The position numbers were made by a program, and so were the translations under genes. The notes beneath the pieces are model-generated. The model made no database searches. It was given only the letters and a program-made list of their open reading frames with translations, and had not been told where the DNA came from. Below are positions 26,285-36,173 of a DNA stretch of 64,000 bases, piece after piece. The DNA lies in assembly GCF_041902385.1 (NCBI RefSeq), contig NZ_CP169244.1, positions 744,001-808,000 of the forward strand, in the 5' to 3' direction. How positions within the stretch are numbered: position 1 is the first letter of the stretch; each line of letters starts with the position of its first letter. Source of the stretch: Arcticibacter sp041902385. GTDB taxonomy: Bacteria; Bacteroidota; Bacteroidia; Sphingobacteriales; Sphingobacteriaceae.

Positions 26285-26720
26285 ACGTTTGCGGAATGTT
26301 CTTTCTGGCCTATATACTGAACGAAGCGATCTCATTGAGGCCCCTTTGAAACAGAATCAATAATCTCGATAACACAAATAGATTGTCGCAAAAAAGATGC
26401 ATGAGCCGTACGCACAAACGGGGATGAAAGTAAGTTGAATGTTCTTTGTGGCAACTTAAGAACAAATACACTTTCACAGAAAGGTTTTGAGCCAGACGTG
26501 CCGGGCCGTGCGGGGAGCTTTGGCTTCTTGCCGGTCCTTCAATAGGATCGCGTTAAGAAACCAACAGCGCGCTTTTCCGAGCTGCTCAAAGACTCCACGC
26601 CTGGTTGTCTTCGGGCGACTTTAAGCTCTTGTGTCTCCTCGCGGAAGCTGATCCTCCGGCTGTCCCTACCTATCTGTTTCAGGCAATCGAGTCACGGGCG
26701 TTTTATTCAGCGCCTGTCTG
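26285..26720. other. Intergenic region with a short direct repeat
   Basis: About 435 bases. GAATGTTCTTTCTGGC at 26294-26309 recurs with one change (G for C in the centre) at 26437-26452, 143 bases apart. The right part is richer in GC than most intergenic DNA here and could be a decayed gene, but every frame is broken by stops and no homology is visible. Confidence 0.45.
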
Positions 26721-29342
26721 CTATTTGCTCTTAAACCTAAGCACTGTAAATGAATAGGGCGGTAATTCCTGCGATGCTTTCATACTGACGGAGCTTTCTG
26801 TCACAACCGGTTTCCCTGTCTTGTCCGAAGGGTCGCCAGCAAGCGTCGTTCTGACGACTTTGAGGCCGGGCTTTATTCCGTTAAAGTCGAGATCCGCTTG
26901 CACCGGCACAGGAAGCACGTTGACCACCTTCAATATCAGGTCGCCGGTTTTGCTGTCCTTCACAGTTGAATACGCGATCCGCTTTTTTACCTGTTCGGAG
27001 GCGTCCGAAAGGGTTACAGAAGCGGGGATATAGTGATCGCCGGCATTCTGCCCGTACAGCTGCTGCACGTAGTATCCGATCGTAGGTTTCACCTCAGTAT
27101 TGTTAAAATAAATGAGATCGGGGTTCCACTGCGTATGTCCTTCCTTAGCCAGAAGCGGAGCATAAGAAGCCATGTGAACCACATCTCCGTTCCGTTCAAG
27201 CGACGTGAGGTACACCGCTTCAGCGAGCGAAGTCTCGAGATTCGTTCTATTTCCCCCCGGCAGACTGGCTGCGTATTCGCCCAAATACACCTTCGATTTA
27301 GAGCGGTCATATTTATCGTAAAAGTCCTGATTGTTGATAAACCAGCCGGGCGACTGATAATAATGCTCGTCAATAACCGGCAGCTTCAGCTCGTTGGCGA
27401 TCTTCCATCCTTCTTCATAGTCGGTTCCCTCGAAAAAAGGCCCTGCCGTTCCAATGATTGTTATTTCAGGATGAGCCTTTCTCAGGGCGTCGCAGATCAT
27501 CTGGTAGCGCTGGCGGAACACGTCGGTGATCTGATCCTCGTTCCCGATTCCGATGTACTTTAAGTTAAAGGGCTTAGGATGGCCAGCTTCCGCACGTTTC
27601 TTTCCCCAGGTAGTGTTGACGCCTCCATTGGCATATTCCACCAGGTCGATAATATCCTGTATGTACTGTCCCATCTCGGACATCGGAATTCCGCCCTGCT
27701 GTCCTCCGCCGCCTGTTGATGAATTCTGACAGGGGACACCGGCTGCAATAACGGGAACAGGCTCAGCGCCTATATCCTCACAAAACTGAAAATACTCAAA
27801 GTAGCCCAAACCCATGCTCTGGTGATATCCCCAAAGGTTCCGGTCTGGCACACGTGCTTCCAGAGGCCCGATCGAGTTCTTCCACTTATAAATATTTTCG
27901 ATTCCATCGCCATGTGCTACGCAACCTCCCGGGAAACGGACAAACCGGGGATGGATATCGGCAATCGCCTGAGCCAGGTCAGGCCTGAGGCCGTTGCTGC
28001 GTCCCTTAAACGTCTTCTGCGGGAAAAGCGAAACCATATCGAATGCGAAATCACCAGCGCTTAAAGGACTCAGTTCCAGACTTACATCGGTTGCCGTTGC
28101 AGATGGAACGAGGCTCGTTTTCACGCTCTTCCATGCCGCGGAAGGCGAAGAGATCACACCCTTGGCCAGCACACCCTGTGATTTACTCACCAGGCGGGCC
28201 TCTATCCTATTTCCTTTGCCAGCTGCTGCTTTGACAAATAACGACAAGCTATAGCCCTCACCTTTCTTTACGGCAATCCCGTCAAAGCCGCTATTGACGA
28301 GCGCGGCACCAGGAGAGCTGACTGAGACCAGCGCATAATGAGGGTTATGGGGATGTACCGGGCTAACCGAATCAACGCGGAAGCTGGCTTGTTCACCCCT
28401 TAGGCTCCAGGCGTAACGGCTGTTCCAGTCCTTATCATGGTATTTCTTATCCTGTAGCCGGTACTCAAAATCACGGTTCTGAACTAACTCAGCATACAAT
28501 CCTCCATCGGCTGCGTAGTTAATATCCTCAAAGAACACGCCCATCAGCATGTTGCTGATCTGCTTTGACTTTTCCGGGTGGAGAACGATCTTAGCCTCCA
28601 GCTTTTTGAGATTCGCGTATCGCCTTGCATCATCCCTGGTAGTTTCTGAATTTAAAGCGGCCTTGTACTGTTGCCGCTCGTAGCTTTTCTGAAGGCCATC
28701 AATCAGGCGCCATGCTACACGATGGATCTGCCCGGTAAACGTTTCTCCGCCGAGGCGAACCGTAATTTCAGAACGCTGATATTGACTTTTATCTACTTCT
28801 TCGGCGGGCGAATAATTCTTGAAATCTTTTGTTGTGGTCTGATAATACTTGCCCTTACTGTCGGAATAAGTGATCCGATAGGTGTCACGCTGAGGGTCAT
28901 ACGAGATGACGGGCTTCAAGACATTCTCCCCTTTCTTGAAATAGGGATAGCTTTGAGGCCCCCAGTATGTAAGATCAGAAGAGCTGGCGTGTGCAAATTG
29001 AAGAGTGTAATTATTCAGCCCCCAGACGAGCTGCCATTGGCCATCCTTTCCCCGGATGAGGTACGGATCGAGCATCTTCTTCTCGCTCCCCCATGCGCCA
29101 TAGTCACTTTTCAGGAAGGTATAGTCGTTGCCGATCCGCGTCCAGTTTTGACGGTCCTGACTCCAGGCAAACCGCAAGCCGTTCACCCCGTAAGAAAAGA
29201 GGTATACGGAATCAGGCTGGTCATATCTGTTCATCGCTGCAGACGCCTGCTGACTCATGGAGAACAGTAAAAAAGCGAAGACGAACTGGAGCCTTAACGA
29301 AAGAGTCGTTGATGGTACGAGGCTGTGAAATGAAAAATTCAT
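26721..29342 (-). CDS. GH51-type alpha-L-arabinofuranosidase with an N-terminal GH43-like module
   Basis: 873-residue exported glycosidase that would release arabinose from arabinan or arabinoxylan. Order: signal peptide (about 1-36), a five-bladed GH43-like segment (about 40-230, FAWSQDRQNWTRIG ... SSSDLTYWGPQSYPYF), a GH51 entry strand (SNMLMGVFFEDINYAADGG), a carbohydrate-binding-like insert (about 320-430), then the GH51 barrel with the acid/base in LKYIGIGNEDQ and the nucleophile in SKVYLGEYAA, and a C-terminal beta domain. The GH43-like part seems too short for a second active enzyme and may bind sugar. No SusCD pair is adjacent, so it is not in an obvious polysaccharide locus. Confidence 0.88.
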   Translation of the reverse strand: MNFSFHSLVPSTTLSLRLQFVFAFLLFSMSQQASAAMNRYDQPDSVYLFSYGVNGLRFAWSQDRQNWTRIGNDYTFLKSDYGAWGSEKKMLDPYLIRGKDGQWQLVWGLNNYTLQFAHASSSDLTYWGPQSYPYFKKGENVLKPVISYDPQRDTYRITYSDSKGKYYQTTTKDFKNYSPAEEVDKSQYQRSEITVRLGGETFTGQIHRVAWRLIDGLQKSYERQQYKAALNSETTRDDARRYANLKKLEAKIVLHPEKSKQISNMLMGVFFEDINYAADGGLYAELVQNRDFEYRLQDKKYHDKDWNSRYAWSLRGEQASFRVDSVSPVHPHNPHYALVSVSSPGAALVNSGFDGIAVKKGEGYSLSLFVKAAAGKGNRIEARLVSKSQGVLAKGVISSPSAAWKSVKTSLVPSATATDVSLELSPLSAGDFAFDMVSLFPQKTFKGRSNGLRPDLAQAIADIHPRFVRFPGGCVAHGDGIENIYKWKNSIGPLEARVPDRNLWGYHQSMGLGYFEYFQFCEDIGAEPVPVIAAGVPCQNSSTGGGGQQGGIPMSEMGQYIQDIIDLVEYANGGVNTTWGKKRAEAGHPKPFNLKYIGIGNEDQITDVFRQRYQMICDALRKAHPEITIIGTAGPFFEGTDYEEGWKIANELKLPVIDEHYYQSPGWFINNQDFYDKYDRSKSKVYLGEYAASLPGGNRTNLETSLAEAVYLTSLERNGDVVHMASYAPLLAKEGHTQWNPDLIYFNNTEVKPTIGYYVQQLYGQNAGDHYIPASVTLSDASEQVKKRIAYSTVKDSKTGDLILKVVNVLPVPVQADLDFNGIKPGLKVVRTTLAGDPSDKTGKPVVTESSVSMKASQELPPYSFTVLRFKSK

Positions 29343-29608
29343 AGACTTTGGTTTCTGGTTCCTTTGTAACGGCTAACAGTGAAGCCGGACAATGATTAAC
29401 TGGTTGTTTAACAATACAAATATAATATTAAATGTCACAGACACAATTATATTTTTCTTTTTAGGATTTCATTACTTCATCTTTTGGTCGGCCTGTTCTG
29501 GAGCTGCGAGAGCTCCGAAAAGAGACTATTCCTTTCCGGACAACCTACAGCCGCAATCTTCATATCACAATAAATGAAGGGATACTAGTACGGGAAGTGA
29601 AACAATAG

Positions 29609-29616
29609 TACCTTTG
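29609..29616 (+). promoter_or_regulatory. Bacteroidota -7 box for the EamA gene
   Basis: TACCTTTG, perfect to TAnnTTTG, 17 bases before the GTG start at 29633, implying a leader of only about ten bases. Confidence 0.55.
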
Positions 29617-29632
29617 CGCAAAATTTCCAAAA

Positions 29633-30553
29633 GTGATTAAGTACGTGTTGATGGTACTTGCGGGTGCGGCAAGTTTCGGCATTTTATCCTCCTTCGTTAA
29701 GATAGCATACAGTCAGGGGTACACTCCCGCAGAGATTTCGTTCATTCAGGCCCTGATGGGGGCAGGTGCCTTGTGGTCGTTCTTCTTGGCATCGAAAAAA
29801 CAGAATGCAAAAGCAAAAGATATCTTGTGGCTGCTTTTCGCCGGAGCCTCTATCGGTATCACTACGTTTCTGTACTATCTTTCTGTAAAATATATTCCAG
29901 CTTCAGTTGCCATTGTTTTGCTGATGCAGTTCACCTGGCTTGGGATCCTGATCGAATGGATCCTGTTTAAAAAAAGGCCGATGGTACTGGAGCTTGTTAT
30001 CACAGTGATCATACTTGCAGGCACTATTCTCGCCAGCGGCCTTACCGGTCAGAAAGAATTTAATTTATCGCCTAAAGGCGTGGGCATTGTTCTGGCCTCC
30101 TCACTCGTGTATGCCATTTATATTGTAGCAAACAGCCGTGTGGGAAAGAACGTCTACTGGCAGAATAAGAGCGCCTGGATTATGACCGGCTCGGCGGCCG
30201 CTATTTTTCTTGTAAACTTCCATACAGTCGCCTTTGAAAACCACATTGGCCCGCATCTGCTTAAGTGGGGACTATTCCTTGCCTTCTTCGGCACCGTTCT
30301 CCCTCAGATCCTTTTCGCAGTGGGAATGCCTAAAGTAGGCGCATCAACAAGCGGCCTGCTGATGACTGTAGAGTTGCCTGTAGCGGTTGTGACGGCACAC
30401 CTGATCCTGAAAGAAGAAGTCAATCTGGTGCAGTTTTTCGGCATTGTGATCATGCTGAGCGCAATCATCGGGATGAACGTGATCAAGCAGAGAGGAAAGG
30501 CAGCGGAACTGGTAATTAAAGGCACTGAGGGGGATTTAAAAACAGCCGAATAG
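29633..30553 (+). CDS. EamA/DMT-family transporter
   Basis: 306-residue inner-membrane protein with ten predicted helices in two homologous EamA halves (first GAASFGILSSFVKIAY ... SFIQALMGAGALWSFF; second KGVGIVLASSLVYAIYIV ... GLLMTVELPVAVVTAHLILKE). Members export amino acids, nucleobases or sugars by exchange; the substrate cannot be read from the sequence. The start is a GTG at 29633, supported by the promoter box just upstream. The C-terminal 20 residues (GKAAELVIKGTEGDLKTAE) are a cytosolic polar tail. It is probably monocistronic. Confidence 0.88.
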   Translation: MIKYVLMVLAGAASFGILSSFVKIAYSQGYTPAEISFIQALMGAGALWSFFLASKKQNAKAKDILWLLFAGASIGITTFLYYLSVKYIPASVAIVLLMQFTWLGILIEWILFKKRPMVLELVITVIILAGTILASGLTGQKEFNLSPKGVGIVLASSLVYAIYIVANSRVGKNVYWQNKSAWIMTGSAAAIFLVNFHTVAFENHIGPHLLKWGLFLAFFGTVLPQILFAVGMPKVGASTSGLLMTVELPVAVVTAHLILKEEVNLVQFFGIVIMLSAIIGMNVIKQRGKAAELVIKGTEGDLKTAE

Positions 30554-30695
30554 CCAGAACTGCGTGTCATTAGCCTTCAGTGAAAGATATAGAAGGCATG
30601 GAGCAGTGACATGGCTGACAAGTTTTCTGTTGGCAGATCATCATTTGAATACATTTAGTTATGGATATTGTCGCTCTTCTTCATCTCAGAAATAT

Positions 30696-31445
30696 ATGAA
30701 ATGGCTTATCTTATCGCTTCTTCTTTGTTTGATCCCCTCAGCCATGTTAAAAGCGCAAGCCCCTGATCTGGTTAGAACAATCTGCCGCGATACCATCAAC
30801 CTAAGAGGAAGAGTGATAGATGCCGGCGGGAGGCCCGTGCCTGGGATAGAGGTACACTCGAGCGGAGAGAATCTAAAATATCCTAAAATTTTTCTCGGAG
30901 CATTAACAGACAGCATGGGAGTTTTCAGGATTGAGGGAGCTCTTTTTAATGACACAATTACAGTTGTTTCCGCCGGTCGGGATATGCCAAAGTACTACAA
31001 CAGAGGGAGCAGGTTCATCACCATACAGCTGCCTCTTATTCTACCCAGGCAGTTGTCTGCGGGAATAAGCGCCAGGCGGTTCGTTGCTACCCGGAAACCT
31101 TGTTTTACTACGGAACCGGAAGACTACACCTGTATGCTTTCATATGCGACCAACGCATCACTCGTTGGAGGAGAGCAGATGTTACAGAAGATCGTCTCCA
31201 GTCGACTCATTTATCCGGCTAAAGCAATAAAAAACAACATTGAGGGGACCGTGAGGGTTGCGTTTACAGTGGAGAAAGATGGATCAACGTCTAACTTCTC
31301 CGTCTTGGACAGCATAGGCTATGGCTGTGAGGAGGAAGCGATACGGGTTTTACGAACGATGCCCAAATGGAGTCCGGCTATGAGGGGCGGCAAAGCGATA
31401 AAGTCGCAACAAACGGCGGCCATCACTTTCAGGCTCGAAGACTAA
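30696..31445 (+). CDS. TonB-family energy transducer with a carboxypeptidase-regulatory-like domain
   Basis: 249 residues from the ATG at 30696, which starts a signal peptide (MKWLILSLLLCLIPSAMLKA); an earlier in-frame start at 30564 adds a non-hydrophobic 44-residue extension. The first domain (about 28-115, LRGRVIDAGGRPVPGIEVHS) is a carboxypeptidase-regulatory-like beta sandwich. The C-terminus (about 160-249) is a TonB domain: LIYPAKAIKNNIEGTVRVAF, VEKDGSTSNFSVLDS, EEEAIRVLRTMPKWSPA. A classic TonB has a cytosolic anchor and a proline-rich linker; both are missing, so this is a periplasmic TonB-like protein rather than a proven energy transducer. Confidence 0.8.
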   Translation: MKWLILSLLLCLIPSAMLKAQAPDLVRTICRDTINLRGRVIDAGGRPVPGIEVHSSGENLKYPKIFLGALTDSMGVFRIEGALFNDTITVVSAGRDMPKYYNRGSRFITIQLPLILPRQLSAGISARRFVATRKPCFTTEPEDYTCMLSYATNASLVGGEQMLQKIVSSRLIYPAKAIKNNIEGTVRVAFTVEKDGSTSNFSVLDSIGYGCEEEAIRVLRTMPKWSPAMRGGKAIKSQQTAAITFRLED

Positions 31446-31505
31446 TACGGTCAGCCAGACACTATTATTGCTCTTAAAAAAACGCACCACCAGCCTTACT
31501 TATTG

Positions 31506-32285
31506 CTACTCTTTTAAACGCTGCCGCGGATTTCGCAGGTTAAAAGGCAGGATACTGCGACCAGCAGATGTAATGATACGGCCGTAGCCTCCGGTGTAAT
31601 GATGACCGCCGGGAAGTATTGAGAGATGAAAGTTCTTTGCTGAAACATCTGCAAGCGGCTTATGATCTTCGTCCTGTCCGTAAAAACAGTAGATGGGAAC
31701 TTTGATTTTAGATAATTCTTCCTTCACCTTATAGTCCCTGTCATCGCCACCGAGGTTAATCAGGTCGGTGAGGTAAACTTCAAAGTCGGTGGACAAAAAC
31801 GGAGATAAGAGCTGAATTTCCGTTACTCTGGCTTTCAACTCATCAGGGAGCCGGTTATAAATGAACGGGACTACGTCTGCGCCGAAAGAATAGCCGTTCA
31901 GCGTGATGCGGCGGTTGTTCCAAAGCTTCATGTACCGGGTTAACAGACGGGTAAAATCGGCAGCAGTTTGCTCAGGGGTTTTCCGGTGCCAGAAGTAAGA
32001 CCGGCTGTTAAAGCCTATCACGTCGTAACCTGCCTTTGTAAAGCTAACGGCGAGGCTGTCATTAAAGTCAAGCCAGCCGCCATCGCCGGAAAGCAGAACA
32101 ACCATCCGGGAGCTTAAAATATGCGAGGACCTGTACAGAATTAAAGGAAGGTCTAAATCATTGCTTACAGTTCCGCTGTTGCGCAATATTCTTTCCCTTC
32201 TTAAGGTACTGCAGCCGCTTAAAAATCCGATTAAAACAAGTGCAATTAAAAAAGTGGTTTTGCTTCCCGCCTGAGCCAGTTTCAT
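31506..32285 (-). CDS. AcvB/VirJ-type hydrolase (lysyl-phosphatidylglycerol hydrolase-like)
   Basis: 259-residue lipoprotein-type alpha/beta hydrolase. A lipobox (LIGFLSGCSTLRR) precedes the VirJ domain: VVLLSGDGGWLDFNDSLA, the nucleophile motif LNGYSFGADVVPFIYNRLP, PIYCFYGQDEDHKPL with the acid region, and the final histidine in LPGGHHYTGGY. Characterised AcvB/VirJ proteins hydrolyse aminoacyl-phosphatidylglycerol in the periplasm and alter surface charge. Only one VirJ domain is present, as in VirJ. Nearby MgtC and polysaccharide deacetylase genes also concern the envelope; a shared response is inference. Confidence 0.85.
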   Translation of the reverse strand: MKLAQAGSKTTFLIALVLIGFLSGCSTLRRERILRNSGTVSNDLDLPLILYRSSHILSSRMVVLLSGDGGWLDFNDSLAVSFTKAGYDVIGFNSRSYFWHRKTPEQTAADFTRLLTRYMKLWNNRRITLNGYSFGADVVPFIYNRLPDELKARVTEIQLLSPFLSTDFEVYLTDLINLGGDDRDYKVKEELSKIKVPIYCFYGQDEDHKPLADVSAKNFHLSILPGGHHYTGGYGRIITSAGRSILPFNLRNPRQRLKE

Positions 32286-32533
32286 GTGCTAAAAATAACG
32301 CATTTAAGAGAATTTAGATTGACAGAAACAGGATTCTTCTTGTCTTCAGCCCTTTGTACGGCATTTTGGATAGTGCCAAAATGGAGAGCAAATTACGCGG
32401 GGTGCAAGAGGGAATTAGTACTGAACAGAATAACAAGGGAATGCGGATTGACAAGAGGAACATTCATGAGCTGACAGTTCAGTGGAAATGAAAGTTGCTT
32501 GAATTAATAGAACAAATAGCCACAGGAGGAAGA

Positions 32534-33169
32534 TCAGCACTCCAGCCTGATAATGTCCTGTTCAGCAAGCAGTGCTGCTGTAAAACTCTCCTGCCTTTTA
32601 TAGGCACCGATGGCTTGCCATACCAGTATTATTTCCCCGTTCTCTACGATTTGTTTCAGCAAGCGGTATTTCAATCCATGGGAGGCGAACAGCGCTTCGT
32701 ATTTTTGCCTTGCTCCTTCTGAGTATGGGCATTTGACGGAGTATTCTTTGGCCTGATTTACGCGGAACAGGTAATTCTCAATGGCGGGAAGTACGGCCAG
32801 GATAATAACGATCAGGACGCTGGCGCAGGAAGATGCAAAATAAAAGCCTCCTCCTATTCCCATGCCGACGGCAGCAACGGCCCAGATGGTCGCGGCAGTG
32901 GTAATTCCGTTCACCTGATTCTCGCCACGAAAAATAACACCGGCTCCAAGGAATCCAATGCCGGTAACGATATTAGATGCAATACGGTCTGTTGAACTTC
33001 CAAAACCAAGGTGGACCGACATAATGGTAAAGAAACATGCTCCTACTGAGATCATGATGGTAGTACGGAAGCCGGCGGCTTTCCCTCTGTACTCCCTTTC
33101 TGCACCGACAATACTTCCCCATAAAGCTGCCAGCAGGAACTGGATCAGGATTTCGAGATTGAATTGCAT
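32534..33169 (-). CDS. MgtC/SapB-family membrane protein
   Basis: 211 residues from the ATG at 33169 (MQFNLEILIQFLLAALWGS); starting at 33226 would overlap the upstream stop codon. Family marks are the first helices with GSIVGAEREYRGKAAGFRT, ISVGACFFTIMS, NIVTGIGFLGAGVIFRGENQVNGITTAATIWAVAAVGMGIG, followed by a C-terminal cytosolic ACT-like domain of about 75 residues. MgtC proteins act under magnesium or phosphate limitation and modulate the F-type ATP synthase in some bacteria; many SapB relatives have unknown roles. It is directly downstream of the deacetylase gene on the same strand. Confidence 0.88.
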   Translation of the reverse strand: MQFNLEILIQFLLAALWGSIVGAEREYRGKAAGFRTTIMISVGACFFTIMSVHLGFGSSTDRIASNIVTGIGFLGAGVIFRGENQVNGITTAATIWAVAAVGMGIGGGFYFASSCASVLIVIILAVLPAIENYLFRVNQAKEYSVKCPYSEGARQKYEALFASHGLKYRLLKQIVENGEIILVWQAIGAYKRQESFTAALLAEQDIIRLEC

Positions 33170-33225
33170 ATCGCCTGTATATGATGCTGCTACACGAATG
33201 TTATCTATTACTCCTGCCAGGGTCA

Positions 33226-34227
33226 TTACTGCTTAAACTCCTCTCCTACGCTTTCACTAAGACCGTACATCAGCCACTGCCGTCTTTGTATGGCACGCTT
33301 TTCTTTCTCCAGCAAAGCTGTAAACTCTTTTACTCCAACGGGTTCATTCCCGTTGCCATGTATCAGCACGATGCTCCCTGCACGTGCTATCTGCCCCTTT
33401 GCCAGCCATGCATCACTCCCGACGGGGATCAGGCCGTACGATAAAAGTTCATTCGTAACTTTTTGATCTGATACCAAGCCAGGAAACCGAAAAAATACGG
33501 AGGGGAGTAAGCCACGTTCAAGCATTGCCACTTCCGTACGGATCACTTCCTGACGGAGGTCAGTTCCGGGAGCAAGGATAAAATTTGACTGAATGGGCGC
33601 CCTGGGGGCAAAGTGATGGTTGTATGTGTGATTTACCCAGGTAATAGCGATATCACCACTTTTAACCAGGTTGTTGAGCCAGTTGATGTCGTTTTGATGA
33701 CGCTCCATGAATCTCCCGGTTATTGAGAGTGCAACGGGCACAGGCCTTTCGCACTGCTTGAAGCCCGCAATCAGGGAGGTAAATATACTGCGGTCTAAGG
33801 GATGGTGAGAAGGGCAGAGATCTATGGTAAGGGTAATGCCTTTCTCAGCGGAAGAACCGTGGGTGATGCCAGCATCCTGCAGAGCGCGGGCATTATCGGC
33901 AGCCAGATGGAGGGCTTTCATGTAGGGAGTTTCCTTATAGAGCTGCTGCAACTGAGCCCAGGTCATTTGCCTGGGTATAAGCTGAGCGTGTGATACGATA
34001 GCCGTTTTCAGGGAATTGACGTCTGCCGTCAAATAAAATATAGTGCCGGCTTTCTGAAATTGCCTGAGAACAAGAAGAGGACGTCCATTTAACCCGGCAG
34101 CTCCATAACACACCTTATAGTCTTTTATATCTTCGTTTCCCGAGGCCCCCGCAATCAGGGGGATGGTTAGCAGGAGGATAAGAGACAGGAGCGGAAAAGA
34201 ACGACGCCTGCGACTAAGAACACCCAT
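33226..34227 (-). CDS. Exported polysaccharide deacetylase-family protein
   Basis: 333 residues. A basic N-terminus (MGVLSRRRRSF) and hydrophobic stretch form a signal or anchor. The NodB-type fold is shown by the metal aspartate in ITLTIDLCPSHHPLD, the histidine pair in WVNHTYNHHF, FFRFPGLVSDQ for the catalytic arginine strand, and VLIHGNGNEP near the end. Such enzymes remove acetyl groups from peptidoglycan or polysaccharides. The first motif reads TIDLCPSHHPLD instead of the usual TFDDGP, so activity may differ. MgtC follows 57 bases downstream. Confidence 0.8.
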   Translation of the reverse strand: MGVLSRRRRSFPLLSLILLLTIPLIAGASGNEDIKDYKVCYGAAGLNGRPLLVLRQFQKAGTIFYLTADVNSLKTAIVSHAQLIPRQMTWAQLQQLYKETPYMKALHLAADNARALQDAGITHGSSAEKGITLTIDLCPSHHPLDRSIFTSLIAGFKQCERPVPVALSITGRFMERHQNDINWLNNLVKSGDIAITWVNHTYNHHFAPRAPIQSNFILAPGTDLRQEVIRTEVAMLERGLLPSVFFRFPGLVSDQKVTNELLSYGLIPVGSDAWLAKGQIARAGSIVLIHGNGNEPVGVKEFTALLEKEKRAIQRRQWLMYGLSESVGEEFKQ

Positions 34228-34343
34228 TTCTGAAGTACTAACAAAATAATCTTCAACAATTCAAAGTTAAGCAAATGGCACTATCGCACCAATTGCTCAG
34301 GCTCTTTTACGTTGAAGTGACTGGAAAGTTATAGAGCGCACAT

Positions 34344-36122
34344 CTATTTCTGAGAAGCCGCCCAGGCATTCATTTTTTCCTCGAACACGCTCAGAGGGAG
34401 CGATCCGTCTTTCAGCACCTGATGATGAAACCCGGCAAGATCAAACCTGGCACCCATCATCTGCTCATACTTACGCCTCAGCTCCTGTATCTTCATTGAC
34501 CCCGTTTTGTAGCCAAGTGCCTGTGCCGGAATTGCCATGTATCTTTCAATTTCGGCAGTTGCTCCCTGCTCACTGATGGCTTCGTTCTCCATCATATAGC
34601 GAATGGCCTGCTCTCTTGTCATATTTTTCGTGTGGATGGCCACATCAACAACAAGACGTACTGCCCGATGCATCTCATCGCCCAGTGCACCCATATGCTG
34701 ATAAGGGTCGGTATAGAGTCCAAGTTCCTTGCCTAGCGATTCACAATAGAGCGCCCATCCCTCCACGTACGCATTATGGAATCCGAAGCGGCGGAACCTG
34801 GGCAGTTCGGTATTTTCCTGTGTCAGCGAGATCTGGTAATGATGACCAGGGATGGCTTCGTGAAGGAATAAAGACTCCATTCCTGAAGTGGTATTAAAAT
34901 TAGCCGCATCTAATATCGGCACATAGAAAATTCCAGGTCGCTTACCGTCGGCAGAGCCCTGACTATACTCGGCGCTTGCCGATTCTGCCCTGAATGCTTC
35001 TGTCTGACGGATCTCAAACGGAGTCTTTGGAGTATGATTGAACATCTTTTTCAGATTAGGCTCCATTCTTTTGTGGATGCTCTCAAAGGCAGCGAGAACT
35101 TCAGATGGCTTCTTGTATGGCATAAAGCGCTTATCCGTCCTCATATAATTGAAAAAAGCATTTAAATCGCCTCTGAACTTTACCTTGTTCTTAATGCTGT
35201 CCATGAGATGCCTGATACGGGCGACCTCCTGTAATCCCGTTTTATAAATTTCGCCGGGGCTCTTTGTTGTAGTGGTTTGCTGCCGAACGAGATAGGCATA
35301 CATTTCTTTCCCTCCGGGTAAAGATGAAAGGCCTGACGTTGTTCGTGCGTCAGGCAGGTATTCATTCTTCAGGTAGTCGCCCAGTCTTTTGTAGCTTGGA
35401 ACGATCTGTTGGAGGATAGCAGTACGATACGCAGCGGTGAGACGCTTCCGGTCGGCCTCAGAAAAAGAGGACGGCATATTACTGACGGGACCGTAAAAGA
35501 TACTCTTCTCGGGTTCAGGGGTAACCATGGCGTACATTTGCGGATACATCTTAACTACGAGTGCTTTGGGGAGCACGATGCCAGCCTTTACACCTTTTCT
35601 GAAATTGGCAATGGCTGTATCTGCCCATACAGAAAACGCATCAATCCTTTTCAGCCAATTCTCGTAGTCTTTCACGGTCTTAAAAGGCTGAGCTCCGGTA
35701 CCCGATCCGAATTGCCCGATAGTGAGCGGCAAGGCGTACATCTGATTAAAGGGCATGTACTCGAAGTGAAACTGTAAGCCTTTGAGGTTTAATTCGAGCT
35801 GATCCTTCATGACCTTATACGACAGCCGGTCGTTCTCATTAAGACTTTCCGGCTCATAGTGCTTCAGACTATCTAAAAAGCGGTTACTATATGCCTTCAC
35901 TGCGTTTCGAAAGGCAGTTGTGCCGTCGTTTGGCAGCTGATCGTTATAGCGGTTATCCCCTGCGTAGGTAGCGTTGAGGGGATATAATTTGAGTCCCTCT
36001 TCATAATACAGATCGCACAGGGCGTTAAATCCTTTATTTTTAGCACCCGCACTTGTAGTTCTTCCCGAATTGCAAGAGAGCAAGAGAAAGCCCAGGGCGA
36101 GCAGACATACGAATTTCTTCAT
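34344..36122 (-). CDS. DUF885 lipoprotein, probable zinc carboxypeptidase
   Basis: 592 residues from the ATG at 36122. Lipobox LALGFLLLSCNSG. The DUF885 family is mostly helical and resembles M32-type peptidases; the zinc motif is in LFLHEAIPGHHYQIS with the following glutamates in YVEGWALYCESLG. Repeated helices such as PGEIYKTGLQEVARIRHLMD and RRKYEQMMGARFDLAGFHHQVL fit the family. It would act on peptides in the periplasm or at the outer membrane. The downstream methyltransferase gene on the same strand ends 51 bases before the start of this gene, so it lies upstream of it in transcription. Confidence 0.88.
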   Translation of the reverse strand: MKKFVCLLALGFLLLSCNSGRTTSAGAKNKGFNALCDLYYEEGLKLYPLNATYAGDNRYNDQLPNDGTTAFRNAVKAYSNRFLDSLKHYEPESLNENDRLSYKVMKDQLELNLKGLQFHFEYMPFNQMYALPLTIGQFGSGTGAQPFKTVKDYENWLKRIDAFSVWADTAIANFRKGVKAGIVLPKALVVKMYPQMYAMVTPEPEKSIFYGPVSNMPSSFSEADRKRLTAAYRTAILQQIVPSYKRLGDYLKNEYLPDARTTSGLSSLPGGKEMYAYLVRQQTTTTKSPGEIYKTGLQEVARIRHLMDSIKNKVKFRGDLNAFFNYMRTDKRFMPYKKPSEVLAAFESIHKRMEPNLKKMFNHTPKTPFEIRQTEAFRAESASAEYSQGSADGKRPGIFYVPILDAANFNTTSGMESLFLHEAIPGHHYQISLTQENTELPRFRRFGFHNAYVEGWALYCESLGKELGLYTDPYQHMGALGDEMHRAVRLVVDVAIHTKNMTREQAIRYMMENEAISEQGATAEIERYMAIPAQALGYKTGSMKIQELRRKYEQMMGARFDLAGFHHQVLKDGSLPLSVFEEKMNAWAASQK

Positions 36123-36173
36123 TTCCACTTATTTTGGGATAAAAATAAAGAAATCTCTCTTTTATTATTATCG

